Assembly: GCA_020631735.1 (NCBI GenBank)
Contig: CM036197.1
Location: forward strand, 47,477,880-47,541,879
Reading direction: 5' to 3'
DNA from: Saccharum officinarum
Taxonomy: Eukaryota; Streptophyta; Magnoliopsida; Poales; Poaceae
DNA: 64,000 bases
The notes beneath the pieces were generated by a model. It worked only from the letters and a program-made list of their open reading frames with translations. It ran no database searches and was not told where the DNA came from. This document shows positions 32,888 through 45,674 of the stretch, in pieces. Made by a program: the position numbers and the translations under genes. Positions within the stretch are counted from its first letter, which is position 1; every line of letters begins with the position of its first letter.

Positions 32888-35800
32888 TAAGAAACCGAGT
32901 GTGGTCTGCATAGTACTTGTCCTTGGGACAGTACTTCTTTTGTCTCTAGTTATCCAGATGGTTTGCTCCTTCCCCCAGAACATGTCCTGGGCTAATAAAA
33001 TGATGTACTGTGAGATCTGGTGTTATGACACCTGTTGGAGCTTTCCTTTCTGTAACCATGAACCTTTTAATGCTATCTTATTCATAGTTGGTGCCTCTAT
33101 TTATCCTACCTGTGTCCCTTTTTGTTGTGGCTCTGGTGTTGATCTTTCTGTACTTTCACATCATAAATTTATTTTCACACAGCACCACTGGTTTTCATTC
33201 AGCTCTTTTGATTATACAATCACATTACCGTTTTGGAATGTCTCGGGGACATATGCACAGGTAGGCTGAGAAAGTCATATTTTCTTGGATGTTGTGACAA
33301 TTGATGCAAACATCTCCTTTGATACAAAGATCATTTTTGACAGCTCCCTTTGTCATTAGCTTAGCATGTGTTTGCTTAACCTCCTTTTTAGAGTTACATT
33401 CTGTGTTTATGGATAATAGCAGATCTATGAAAATCTTGTTTTGGAACATTAGGGGAATTAACTCATAGGAAAAATGGGATGCTATAAGAGACAAAATCAC
33501 AGAAAGTGCATGTCAAATTCTCTGCTTACAAGAAACAAAAAGAGAGAATTTTGATCTATTTTACATCAAGAAGTTCTGCCCAAGAAGCATGGACAGGTTT
33601 GCCTTTTTCCCTTCTACTGGTGCTTCTGGTGGCCTTTTAACTGTCTAGAACAGCAGCCTATTTGACAGCTCTATCCTCATCACTGTAAAGATGGTAAGCA
33701 GACTTGACAATAGAAGCTTTCATGTGAGCAATGTCTATGGTCCTTCACATCCAACAGAGAAGCTAGGCTTTGTCACTTGGCTGGTGAACCTTGACACATC
33801 TGATTTTGATGATTGGTTAATTGGTGGTGACTTCAACCTCATAAGGCATCCTGCTAGCAGGAACAAGCCTGGTGGAGATTTAGGTGAGAGGAACTTGTTC
33901 AATGAATTGATTACTGATCTTGATCTTGTGGAGGTACCATTTAGTGGTAGAAGCTTCACCTGGAGCAATATGCAAGCTGACCCCCTACTGGTCAAATTGG
34001 ACTGGGTTTTTACTTCCTTTGCCTAGAACTTAAGCTTTCCTACCACCTATGTACAGCCCCTCTCCAAACCTATCTCTGATCACATCCCCTATACTGTACA
34101 TGTTGGCAGCAGCATACCCAAATCAAACATGTTCAGATTTGAAAATTATTGGGTCAATCACCCTGGCTTCATGGACACTGTTAGTCTGCATTGGAATAAT
34201 GCTCCTTTTTTTGCAAATGCTGCCAGAAACCTGTCAGGAAACTTTAAACAAGTTAGAGCTGAGCTCAAAAGTTGGAGTAAAAAGCTCTCTAAGCTGAGCA
34301 AGCTCATCTATAATAGCAACTGGGTATTACTGTTGATGGATGGCTTGGAAGATCAGAGGCCTTTGTCCACCCTTGAAAACTCCTTCAGAAGCCTTGTGAA
34401 GACACATCTAGCTGCACTAATGGAATCTAAAAGAATATACTGGAAACAAAGAAACATAGCGAGATGGATTAATCTTGGGGATGAAAACACACATTTCTTT
34501 CATACTATTGCCACTATTGCTCATAAGAGAAATTTCATAGTCAGTTTGGCACAGTCAGATGGTACACTTGTCATGGATCATGAACAAAAGGCAAACTTAC
34601 TTTGGACAGCTTTCAGATCAAGGCTTGGGGTCAGTGAATTTCAGAACATGACCTATGATCTTAGCTCCTTATTGAATCAACATGAACTGAGTCACCTTGT
34701 TGATGATTTTTCCCAGGATGAGATTGACTTTGTCATTAAGAATCTGCCCAACAGCCATGCCCCAGGCCTAGATGGCTTCAATGGGCTGTTCATTAAGAAG
34801 TGTTGGAATGTTTTAAAAGGTGATTTTGTAAGACTACTGAATGACTTCTGCTCACATAATATTGACTTGAAAAGCATCAACTCATCTTTCATTGCTCTAA
34901 TCCCAAAGAAAGACAATCCTATAGGGGTTGATGACTATAGACCTATTTCCCTACTGAATTACTCTTTGAAAAGCATCATAAAGTTACTTTCAGCTAGATT
35001 GCAGTCAGTCATACTTGAGCTGGTACATCCAAATCAGTATGGATTCATCAAAGGCAGGACAATACAGGATTGACTGGCTTGGACCTTTCAATTCCTCCAC
35101 CTCTGTCATAAATCAAAAAAAGAAATTGTGATCCTCAAGCTTGACTTTGAGAAGGCTTTTGATAAATTAGAGCACAATGTCATCCTGCAAGTTCTCAAAC
35201 ATAAAGGGTTTCCTGAAAGTGGATCCAATGGATTCATAACATACTAAGCTCATGAACCTCCTCTGTCACCTTAAATGGTATACCAGGGAAACCCTTTGAT
35301 TGTAAGAGAGGAGTGAGACAAGGTGATCCACTGTCCCTACTTCTTTTTGTGCTGGTTGTTGATCTTCTTCAGTCTGTGGTCAACAAAGCATGGCAATCTG
35401 GAATTCTCAACCACCCTCTTAGTGATAGCTTTGGTGGTTACTTTCCAATCTTATAGTATGCTGATGACACACTTTTGATTTTGCCAGGAGATGCAAGAGT
35501 TCTTTTCAATCTAAAAGGGCTACTAAGGACATTTTTTACTCCACTGGCCTACATGTGAACTTCAACAAGTCCTTGGTACCAATAAACATGTCAGAAGCAA
35601 GAGCTCTTCACCTAGCCAACACATTTGGGTGTAAAGTGGGAAACATGCCTTTCACCTATCTTGGCCTCCCCCTTGGAACTACCAAGCCTTCTTTACAAAA
35701 GTTCTCACCTCTGCTCACAAGAATACGGAGAAGACTAAGTGGTATCAGCAAATTCTTTCTTATAATGGCAAGCTCATTATGGTCAACTCAGTATTATCTG

Positions 35801-36158
35801 CAATGCCAATTTTTTACATGTGCACTTTGAAAATACCTCCACAGGTAATTAAGCAGATTGATATCTACAGGAAACACTGTTTGTGGAGTAATGGTGACAT
35901 TGAGAGAAAAGAAAAATGTCTAAATTGCTAATAGGTGACTCTGAAGCTTCCCCCCCTATTTTCCTGGCTTTGGGCTTCTAGTAACCATGGCAAGCACAAG
36001 TTCTTTTTCTGGCTGTTAATCAGAGATAGGCTAAACACAAGAAACATGCTGAGGAGGAAAATATGCATCTGGATGATTACAACTGTGTCATGTGCAATGC
36101 TGGTATTGAGGAAACAAGCTTCCACTTATTTTTTGAATGCTCATTTAGCCAGGCCTGC

Positions 36159-38080
36159 TGAAAGGTCTTGATGGCCAGAGGGGGGTGAATAGCCTTTTAA
36201 AATTTTCTACAAAGGCAAGCTAAACAAGTTTATCAATATAACAAGTAGCGAGATGCGAGTGTTGTTTAGCCTACGGGGTGTTTGCAAGCCACCTAACCAA
36301 TTCACAATTCTAGTATATTTGCACTCAACCGCACAAGTCAAACCGAGAAGGTAACTACAACTACAACTAGCAAGCTACACAAAGGAGCTACTCTAGCAAA
36401 GCTAACTAGCTAGCAAAGATAACTAAGAAGGTAATGCGGAGTTAAGTTAGGAGAGTTTCACCGAGGGGCGAAGTATTGAGCCAACCAATATGATCAACAA
36501 TGAATACCAAGACAACCGAACACCGAGATCAATCAATCATAATATGAAAGTGATAACACGAAGATTTATCCCGAGGTTCACGTGCTTGCCGGCACGCTAG
36601 TCCCCATTATGTCCCTCTTCACCACGTGGTTCGGTGGCTAATCGGTCTCACACCGAGCCTCTCAAAAGGCGCCACAAGAACCTACCAAATGGCAAAAGGT
36701 TGCAATGACACGAGCAATTTACTAACGTTGCCTTTGACGCTTCGCCGAGGTAGGCACAAACCCCTCACAATCACCGGAGGTGGCCAAGAACAATCACCAA
36801 CTCTTGCCAACGCCTCCAAGCTGCTCCAAGCCGTCTAGGTGGCGGCAACCACCAAGAGAAACAAGAATCCCGCAGCAAATCAACCACCAAGTGCCAACTA
36901 GATGCAATCTCACAATGCAAATACACTTGGATCACTCAATCTCACTTCGAATATGCAAAGAAGCAAGAGAGATGAGTGGGAGGGGAGTTGCTTAGCTCAA
37001 AGTGCTCACAAGTATGTCAAATGTTCAAGAGAGAGAGCCTTGAGCCGGCCAACGAGTATTTATAGACATACCCCTTCGAATATAGCCGTTAGAAACTTAA
37101 ACAGCCGAAGTCGTGCTGACCGAACGTGCTGGTCAAACTGACCAGACGCGCCGATCGCACAACGGCTAAGCCGCGAAGCACCGACTGGACGCGCTCGTTG
37201 CGTGGACCGGACGCGCTAGGATTGACCGGACGCGCTGGTCCCGTAACAGACCAGACGCGCTGGTCAAGCCTGAGTAGCGTACAACAAAACAGCGACTGAA
37301 CGCGCTGCAGAACTGACCGGACGCCACAGTGCCAGCGTCCGGTTGGAGTCCAGTAAGCTCCCTGAACGACCGGACGCGTCCGGTCGACAGTGACCGGACA
37401 CGCCACCGTGTCCGATCAAAAAATAGAAATACGCGCAGACGCTGAACACTGACTGGACGCGTCTGGTCAAACAGAGACCGCGTCCGGTCCAGCGTCCGGT
37501 CACTTCTGTGACCTCCGTTCGCCTCCATTTCTTTTCCGACTTCCGGCGTAGTGGAAAATAGTCGTTTCAACTCCTCGAAAACGCTTGAATCCCGCTTCGC
37601 AAGCTCGGCGGGAGGGAGAAAGGACCCCAAACCCTCTCTACCACTCAAATTCCACCGTCTTTACAAATGTCCTAACACCACCAAGTAATCTCGTCAAGTG
37701 TGAGTGTGTTAGCATTTTCACAATTATTTTTCGAGGCGTTATTAGTTCTATCCAAATGCATATGATTATGAAATGCACACCTAGAGGCACTTAGGAGTTC
37801 AATAGCCGCATCATTCCCCTCTTTATAGTATGACTATCTATCCTATAATGTAACCACACCCACTAGGTGTCTTGGTTACTAAAACACAACCCTTAAGCAT
37901 ATACATTTGCCTTGATCACGTAGGGTTGCGTCCAAATTCAAGTGTGGCCATCATGATCACTATGTCCATCTTGCCACCAACCTTGGAATGTACTAATCCT
38001 CATATGCTACATACAACTTAGACATAGAATTAGTACTTAGGCATTGTCACTAATTACCAACACCAAACATAGGACTTTAA
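36159..38080 (-). repeat. 3' LTR of Copia 1
   Basis: 1,922 bp, starts TGAAAGGTC. It ends GGACTTTAA where the other LTR has GGACTTTCA, so in element sense its first dinucleotide is TT instead of TG. It contains a TATA box (near 37053-37063) and a GACCGGACGC-type repeat block. Confidence 0.95.
37100..37510 (-). repeat. GACCGGACGCG repeat block in Copia 1 3' LTR
   Basis: About fifteen degenerate copies of a 20-30 bp unit with core GACCGGACGCG(C/T). One copy forms the perfect 18-bp palindrome GACCGGACGCGTCCGGTC (37368-37385). The block lies downstream of the TATA box in element sense. A related block occupies the second LTR and the LTR at 49113-51093. Confidence 0.8.
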
Positions 38081-38092
38081 ATCTCCCCCTTG
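38081..38092 (-). promoter_or_regulatory. Polypurine tract of Copia 1
   Basis: In element sense CAAGGGGGAGAT directly before the 3' LTR, the standard plus-strand priming site. Similar G/A-rich runs lie at 38748-38768 and 38793-38808. Confidence 0.85.
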
Positions 38093-39245
38093 TTGGTAAT
38101 TGGTGACAAACCTTTCAAAAAGATATTATGATAAAATTTTGATTGAACCCATGTCACATTGTCCAAGTATATTACCATGTGTAAGAATTATGGACATGTA
38201 ATCATGAATTCAAATTGATAGCAATGGCTCCCCTACATGTATGCTATATGTTTGGATTTTGGAAGCATACATGTTAGATAGGAAAGATTAGGAGTATTGA
38301 CTACCAATAGGTGCTAAGTGTTTAAGATTATAGACCTTTGAAGCGTGATACCATCGGAGTAGCGATAAACACCATCTTAGTACCTTGTGTAGTTAGATTC
38401 CACTTGGAAAAGCACAAACATAACTAGAAACCTCGTGAGATCAACATTATAAGCAAGGTTCTAGTACCACTTTGAAAAACATGAAGCAAGAAAAATCTAA
38501 CTACTTCCTATTCATGCTAGTACCTCAATATACCATTCAAATTATACTAGCAAGTCACCACACAAGCAAAGTATCGGAGAAAAAGAAAAGCATAACTATG
38601 CATCATACATATGAAGTGCACATGGAAATGCAACAATCATGCTTAAGAGCTTGCTCTCCCTACTTGTGTGCTCAAAATTTTAGTTGATCCCCTTCTTTTA
38701 TCAATTCTACCCTTTATGTTTTCTCACCCTTGAACAACATTTTTCTCCCCCTTTGTGCTTCTCCCCCTTTGAGTTCTATCTTTGTAAACAATATTTTTTC
38801 CCCCTTTGGCACCAATGACCACAAGGGACCAATTTTAGATAGATTATCATGTTGAATTATGGGGTGAGGATCAAGTTTGTGATTCAACCTAGATTGCTTG
38901 CATAAACAAAATGCTTTGGTTTGATCCAAGGGCAAACTTGTTCACACCTCACTAGAAGGGTTATCATACACCATGTTGAAGCAAATATTTAGACAAGTGA
39001 TCTAGATTAAACACTTAGGATCACAAGCTACTTAGACAAGTTATATGCTACCACTAGATCATACAAGTCATGGAAACAATAGTGACACCATATAAACTTC
39101 AAATTCATTTGATTTTCATGAATGAGCCTAGAATAATGTAAATTATGACTAGATGCACTAAACAAGTCCTTAGCATAGAATGTATTACATGTCAACTAAT
39201 TGTACCTTGGGGCTCGAAGGAGAGGCATGTCATATATGGGGTGCA
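38093..39245 (-). other. Non-coding region between pol and 3' LTR of Copia 1
   Basis: AT-rich, without a supported protein and without an envelope-like frame. It holds two extra polypurine runs (38748-38768 and 38793-38808), a feature described for Sireviruses. Confidence 0.6.
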
Positions 39246-42200
39246 TCAACTCATGTTGGACAAGTCAAGTATGTTCAACTCATTCTTTAGCTTGTGAAAT
39301 CTCTTCTCATCAAGTGGCTTGGTGAATAGATCGGCTAATTGATCTTCGGTGCCCACACTCTCAATAGCAATATCACCCTTTTGTTGATGATCTCTAATAA
39401 AGTGATGGCGAACATCAATATGCTTTGTTCTTTGATGTTGAACCGGATTGTTGGTTAGCTTCACGGCACTTTCATTGTCACATAGCAATGGCACATTCTT
39501 GAAATTGATTCCAAAATCCTTCAATGTTGCCTTCATCCACAAGATTTGTGCACAACTACCCGCGGCGATGTATTTGGCTTCGGCGGTAGATAGTGCAATA
39601 CTATTTTGCTTCTTGGATGACCATGAGACAAGTGATCTTCCCAACAATTGACAAGTCTCGGAAGTGCTCTTTCTCTCCACTTTGTCACCAGCATAGTCGG
39701 AATCCGAATATCCAACTAGCTCAAAGCTTGCACCTTTGGGATACCATAATCCAACATCTTGTGTATGCTTTAAGTACCTCAATATTTTCTTTGTTGCCTT
39801 CAAATGACTTTCTCTTGATGAGGCTTGAAATCTTGCACACATGCATACACTAAACATCACATCTGGCCTTGATGCCGTCACATAGAGTAGGCTACCAATC
39901 ATTGATCTATATAGCTTTTGATCCACCATATTGCCATTCTTGTCACTATCCAAGCTTCCACTAGTGCTCATTGGAGTAGTTATTCCTTTTGCATCTTCCA
40001 TACCAAACTTCTTTAGCATATCCTTTATGTACTTGGTTTGGCTTACAAATGTTCTTTCCTTAATTTGTTTGATTTTAAGTCCAAGAAAGAAACTAAGTTC
40101 TCCAATCATTGATATTTCAAATTCTTTTGCCATCATTTTTCCAAACTTATCACAATAATCTTGGTTGGTTGAACCGAATATGATATCATCAACATATATT
40201 TGCAACACAAACAAGTCTTTCCCAATCTTCTTGGTGAATAGTGTTGTATTAACTTTGCCCATGACAAATCCTTTGGATAGCAAGAAGTCCTTCAATCTTT
40301 TATACCATGCTCTAGGTGCTTGCTTCAATCCATACAAAGCTTTTCTTAATTTGTAGACATGATTGGGTTTCTTGTCATCTTCAAAACCGGGAGGTTGCTC
40401 CACATACACCTCCTCTTGAATGACATATTGAGAAATGCACTCTTCACATCCATTTGATATAGCTTGATATTGTGAGCACAATCATAGGCAAGTAAGATCC
40501 TAATTGCTTCCAATCTTGTAATCGGGGCATATGTTTCACCAAAGTCAAGATCCTCTATTTGTGTGTAACCTTGAGCCACTAGTCTTGCTTTGTTCCTTAC
40601 TACTATCCCATCTTGATCTTGTTTGTTGCGAAAGACCTATCTTATTCCAATGACATTGTGATCCTTAGGCCTCTCAACTAGTTCCCATACTTCATTTCTC
40701 TTGAAGTTGTTGAGCTCTTCATGCATTGCATTTACCCAATCCAAATCTCTCAATGCTTTATCAATGTCCTTAGGTTCTTCCATTAACACAAAAGAAGAGT
40801 GAGCACAAAATGATACCAATCTTGATCTAGTTTGAACTCCCCTTTGTATGTCACCAACGATGGAATCCAATGGATGGTCTCTAGCAATGTTGGTTGGTTG
40901 AAGCACTTGGACTTGATTGCTTGGATGTTGATGTTGATCATAAGTTGGAGATGATGAACTAGCCACTTGTTGGTCTTGTTGCACTTGAGATGATGTACTA
41001 GCTTGATTTTGCATTAGAGAACCACTTGCTTGAGTAATTGGACTTTGGAGCACTTGATCTTTGTTGTCATCCACATCAATCACTTGCTTTGGCCTAATAT
41101 CACCAATATCAATTTCCTTTATAGCATTACTCAATTGAGTTCCTCGCACATCATCCAAGTTTTCTTCTTCATTTTGAGAGCCATTTGTTTCATCAAACTC
41201 AACATCATGCACTTCTTCAATTTGACCACTAGCCAAATTTCAAACTCTATAAGCTTTGCTAGTAGTTGAGTAACCAAGTAGGAAGCCTTCATCACATTTC
41301 TTCTCAAACTTGCTCAATCTAGTGCCCTTCTTCAAGATGTAGCATTTGCAACCAAATACCCAAAAGTATGCAATGTTGGGCTTTCTTCCATTCAATATCT
41401 CATATGGTGTCTTCTCTAGAAACTTGTGACAATAGAGGCGGTTGCTATAGAAGCAAGCCGTGTTGATTGCTTCGGCCCAAAATAAATGACTCACATTATA
41501 CTCATTCAACATTGATCTTGCCATATCAATTAAGGTTCTATTCTTCCTCTCAACTAGGCCATTTGATTGAGGTGTATACTTGGCCGAGAATTGATGTTTG
41601 ATTTTAAGCTCATCACATAGCTCATCAACTCTTGTGTTTTTAAACTCACTTCCATTGTCACTTCTCACTTTCTTGATTGTGGTCTCAAACTCATTTTGCA
41701 CACTCTTGATAAACTTCTTGAATATGTCAAATACATCACTCTTGTCCACAAGAAAGAATACCCATATGTATCTAGTGAAATTATCCATAATCACAAAGCC
41801 ATACTTGTTGCCACCAATGCTTGTGTATGTAGTTGGCCCAAATAGATCCATGTGCAACAACTCAAATGCCTTGGAAGTACTCATAATGCTCTTCAATGGA
41901 TGAGTGTTGCCTACTTGCTTTCTGGCTTGACATGCACTACATAGCTTATCTTTCTCAAATGTGACATCCTTCAAGCCTCTAACTAAGTCATGCTTCACTA
42001 ACTTGTTCAATTGCTTCATGCCAATATGACCAAGTCTTCTATGCCATAACCAACCCATACTTGATTTGGTGAGCAAGCATGTTGAAAGTTGAGTGTCACT
42101 AGTATTGAAATCAACCAAGTATAGATTCTCATATCTAAAGCCCTTGAAGATCAAGTTAGAGCCATCAACACTAACTATCTCCACATCATCAACACCAAAT

Positions 42201-42478
42201 ATGCACTTGAAACCGAGATCACACAATTGAGCAACCGAGAGAAGATTGAAGTTCAACTTTTCAACTAAGAGCACATTGGAAATGCTATGATCATTAGAGA
42301 TTGCAATCCTTCCAAGAGCCTTTACATCACCCTTGCTATTGTCACCAAATGTGATACTATCAATGCCACTATCATTTGATTTGAGAGAGTTGAACATTCT
42401 TGAATCACTGGTCATATGTTGAGAGCACCCACTATCAAGCACCCAATGTCTTCCTCCGGCCTTGTAATTGACCTAGAA
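39246..42478 (-). pseudogene. Copia 1 pol (protease, integrase, RT, RNase H), broken
   Basis: In element sense: protease with HWVLDSGCSQHMTSD (about 42405-42455); GAG-pre-integrase HRRLGHIG; integrase HHCC and catalytic blocks ELLHMDLFGPT, VRSDNGSEFKN and QSNGLVERKNRT, with D, D and E all present (to 41240); a spacer rich in acidic residues and Gln (40637-41236); RT with NKARLVAQGYTQ, YQMDVKSAFLN, VEQPPGFED and YVDDIIFGST; RNase H with GYSDSDYAGD and STAEAKY to the stop at 39246. Breaks: a stop after 41240 (Trp to TGA), a TAG just below 40637 and a frameshift at about 40430-40480. Confidence 0.92.
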
Positions 42479-42550
42479 AACAAATTAATGTTTCTTAGGT
42501 ACTCATACTTGTTTGGGTCCTTAGAGGTTAGTCACTAAGCTCTTTAGTAC

Positions 42551-44671
42551 CTAAATAGCCTTCTTCTTTGGGCCCACAATTGGTGTACCCACAAACCTAG
42601 CATGCACACCTTTCTCACCCTTGGTAAGCACATAACAAGAATCAAAAGGAATGTAAGGTACATTAGCATTTTTCTTATTCTTGTTCATTTTGTTACAATT
42701 AATCTCTAGATGCCCAACTTGCTTGCATCTATTGCAATAACAACCATTGCTCTTCACAAAGCAAGACTTTGGAGTAGCAAAGGCCGCCTTGCCCTTCTTG
42801 GGAGTATAGCCCAAACCCTCTTTGTTAAGAGAGAACCTTTGGCTACCCAAGTATTTTAGCAAGCGGGTATCCCCACCATAGGCATTGCCTAATACACGAG
42901 TGAGATCATCCACCTCTCTCTTGAGAGTCTCATTCTCAACCGCAAGTGATGAATCACTAGTAGTAGAGATAGAGTTAGTTATGGTGGATGATGATGAGCT
43001 ACATGAAGCATTAGTAGGACCAACAAATAAAGAATCATCAATAATATCACATGTTAGTCCAATATCACAAGTGATAATCACTTGCTCCTCCTTAGCTTCC
43101 TTCATGAGCTTCTCCAACTTGAGGTCCTTTTCCTTGATGAGCTCAAGTAGAGTGGAGTGGGCTTCCTTAAGCCTAGTGTGAGCAATTTCAAGATCCTCAT
43201 GGTCTTCCTTTAGACACTCACGAGAAGCCTCTAGCTCATTAAAGGATTTTCTAAGTGCTTTGAGCTCTTGTTCAATTCCTTTGCACTCCTTACTCTTTTT
43301 GAGAGCTACAAGCTCCTCCATCAAGGCATTATTTTCATTGCTCTTGGCAATGAGCTCTTGCTCCAAGATCTTGCACTTCTTGGTTGTCCTCTTGTAGCCC
43401 TTGCTCATTTGATCTATTATGCCTAATAGATCATCCTTGGAGTAGTCTTCATCCTCCTCATCATCACTCCTACAACCATCACTAGCATAAGAATCATCAT
43501 CACTATCATCATACTTTACCTTGGTAGGCTTGGCCATAAGGCATGTCGATGTAGTGTCAAAGATGGATGGCTTGTTGGAGAGGGCAATGCTTGCAATGGC
43601 TCGCCGAGTGGTCCTCTCATCATCACTAGAGCTTGCATCATCATCACTATCAGAGTTATCACTATCCCAAGTGACCACATAGCCACCACCCTTCTTCTTC
43701 TTGTTGATAGTGAAGCTCTTCTTCTCTTTCTTCTCTTTCTTGTCCTTCTTGTTCTTCTTCAACTTCAACTCCTCATCATGATATCTTTTGTCTTCATAGG
43801 GGCACTTCACCACTACATGATTGGGGCTATTGCAATTATAGCAAAGCACCTCCTTTGCCTTCATGAAGTCTCTTCTCTTTCTTGCACCATAGCCTCTCTT
43901 CTTCATGAACTGACCCATCTTTTGCACTAGAAGGGCCATGGTCTCATCATCAAATGGATCATCATCATCATCAACCTTGCCCTTGCCCTTGGAAGAAGAA
44001 GCCTTGAATGCGGTGGTCTTCTCTTGCTTGACCTTGATCTCCTTCTTCTCATCTTCATCTTCATCATCATCATATTGAGCATCGGTCATGACATCTCCAA
44101 GCACTTGGTTTGGAGTCATCTTGTCTAAACCCTCTCTTTGGATCATCTTCCTCAAGATAGCAAACTTCTTAGGTAAGTTCATCAAGAACTTATGTGAGAA
44201 GTCCTTGTCCTTGACATCTTCTCCTACGCTCTTGAGATCATTGACAATAACTTGTAGCCTATAGAACATCTCCGGTATGGAATCATCATCCTTCATCTTG
44301 AAGCTTGCAAACTTATCCTTAAGCATATAGAGCTTGGCACTCTTTACCGTTGAAGTGCCCTCATATGTTTCCTCTAATCTTGTCCACACTTCACTTACCA
44401 TCTCAAGATCCTTGATTTGCTCAAAGACCTTTGCATCAATCCTATTGTAGAGAGTATTGAGAGCCATAGTGTTGCATTGGTTGTTGATGCGGTCATTGTT
44501 GGTGAGGTTGTCAGGATCAATGATAGCATAATCATGGTGTGTCACCTCCCAAACGTTCTCATGAATAGAGCCAAGATATTGCTTTATCTTTCTTTTCCAA
44601 TGATCAAAAGATATGACACCATCAAAGAATGGAGGCTTGCCCCCGACATTGTTGAACACAACTTGAGCCAT
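42551..44671 (-). CDS. Copia 1 gag (intact open reading frame)
   Basis: 706 codons from ATG 44671 without a stop. It builds the particle that packages element RNA. Residues 1-210 form the UBN2-type gag core (GGKPPFFDGVISFDHWKRKI; TLYNRIDAKVFEQIKD; SIPEMFYRLQVIVNDLKS). A first CCHC knuckle, CYNCNSPNHVVVKC, follows at about residue 280. Then come a Lys-rich stretch, an acidic stretch, a long coiled coil (about 415-550) and a second CCHC, CNRCKQVGHLEINC, at about 655. A long gag with a C-terminal extension is usual for SIRE-type elements. The start lies 39-41 bases after the primer site. The frame is open although pol is broken. Confidence 0.93.
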   Translation of the reverse strand: MAQVVFNNVGGKPPFFDGVISFDHWKRKIKQYLGSIHENVWEVTHHDYAIIDPDNLTNNDRINNQCNTMALNTLYNRIDAKVFEQIKDLEMVSEVWTRLEETYEGTSTVKSAKLYMLKDKFASFKMKDDDSIPEMFYRLQVIVNDLKSVGEDVKDKDFSHKFLMNLPKKFAILRKMIQREGLDKMTPNQVLGDVMTDAQYDDDEDEDEKKEIKVKQEKTTAFKASSSKGKGKVDDDDDPFDDETMALLVQKMGQFMKKRGYGARKRRDFMKAKEVLCYNCNSPNHVVVKCPYEDKRYHDEELKLKKNKKDKKEKKEKKSFTINKKKKGGGYVVTWDSDNSDSDDDASSSDDERTTRRAIASIALSNKPSIFDTTSTCLMAKPTKVKYDDSDDDSYASDGCRSDDEEDEDYSKDDLLGIIDQMSKGYKRTTKKCKILEQELIAKSNENNALMEELVALKKSKECKGIEQELKALRKSFNELEASRECLKEDHEDLEIAHTRLKEAHSTLLELIKEKDLKLEKLMKEAKEEQVIITCDIGLTCDIIDDSLFVGPTNASCSSSSSTITNSISTTSDSSLAVENETLKREVDDLTRVLGNAYGGDTRLLKYLGSQRFSLNKEGLGYTPKKGKAAFATPKSCFVKSNGCYCNRCKQVGHLEINCNKMNKNKKNANVPYIPFDSCYVLTKGEKGVHARFVGTPIVGPKKKAI

Positions 44672-44710
44672 CTTACACCGAGGTTGTTAAGCCTTGCAAA
44701 CGGTGACCAC

Positions 44711-44723
44711 GGCTCTGATACCA
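44711..44723 (-). promoter_or_regulatory. Primer binding site of Copia 1 (initiator Met tRNA)
   Basis: In element sense TGGTATCAGAGCC, two bases after the 5' LTR. TGGTATCAGAGC is the standard complement of the 3' end of plant initiator methionine tRNA used by copia elements. Confidence 0.95.
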
Positions 44724-45620
44724 CTTGAAAGGTCTAGATGGCTAGAGGGGGGGTGAATAGCCTTTTAAAATTTTCTACAAAGACAAGCTAAACAAGTTTA
44801 TCAATATAAAAAGTAGCGAGATGCGAGTGTTGCTTAGCCTACGGGGTGTTTGCAAGCCACCTAACCAATTCACAATTCTAGTATATTTGCACTCAACCGC
44901 ACAAGTCAAACCGAGAAGGTAACTACAACTACAACTAGCAAGCTACACAAAGGAGCTACTCTAGCAAAGCTAACTAGCTAGCAAAGATAACTAAGAAGGT
45001 AATGCGGAGTTAAGTTAGGAGAGTTTCGCCGAGGGGTGAAGTATTGAGCCAACCAATATGATCAATAATGAATACCAAGACAACCAAACACCGGGATCAA
45101 TCAATCACAATATGAAAGTGATGACATAAAGATTTATCCCAAGGTTCACGTGCTTGCCGGCACGCTAGTCCCCGTTGTGTCCCTCTTCACCACGTGGTTC
45201 GGTGGCTAATCGGTCTCACACCGAGCCTCTCAAAAGGTGCCACAAGAACCTACCAAATGGCAAAAGGTTGCAATGACACGAGCAATTTACTAACGTTGCC
45301 TTTGGCGCTTCGCTGAGGTAGGCACAAACCCCTCACAATCACCGGAGGTGGCCAAGAACAATCACCAACTCTTGCCAATGCCTCCAAGCTGCTTCAAGCC
45401 ATCTAGGTGGTGGCAACCACAAAAAAACAAGAATCCCATAGCAAATCAACCACCAAGTGCCAACTAGATGCAATCTCACAATGCAAATGCACTTGGATCA
45501 CTCAATCTCACTTCGAATATGCAAAGAAGCAAGAGAGATGAGTGGGAGGGGAGTTGCTTAGCTCAAAGTGCTCACAAGTATGTCAAATGTTCAAAAGAGA
45601 GAGCCTTGAGCCGGCCAACG

Positions 45621-45631
45621 AGTATTTATAG
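45621..45631 (-). promoter_or_regulatory. TATA box in Copia 1 LTR
   Basis: In element sense CTATAAATACT, kept in both LTRs, in a sequence context like that of the related LTR at 50170. Confidence 0.65.
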
Positions 45632-45674
45632 ACATACCCCTTCGAATATAGCTGTTAGAAACTTAAACAGCCAA

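Noticed and set aside
38093..39245. Envelope-like gene downstream of copia pol
   Set aside because: Some SIRE elements have one, but no open frame with a signal peptide or membrane segment is present here.
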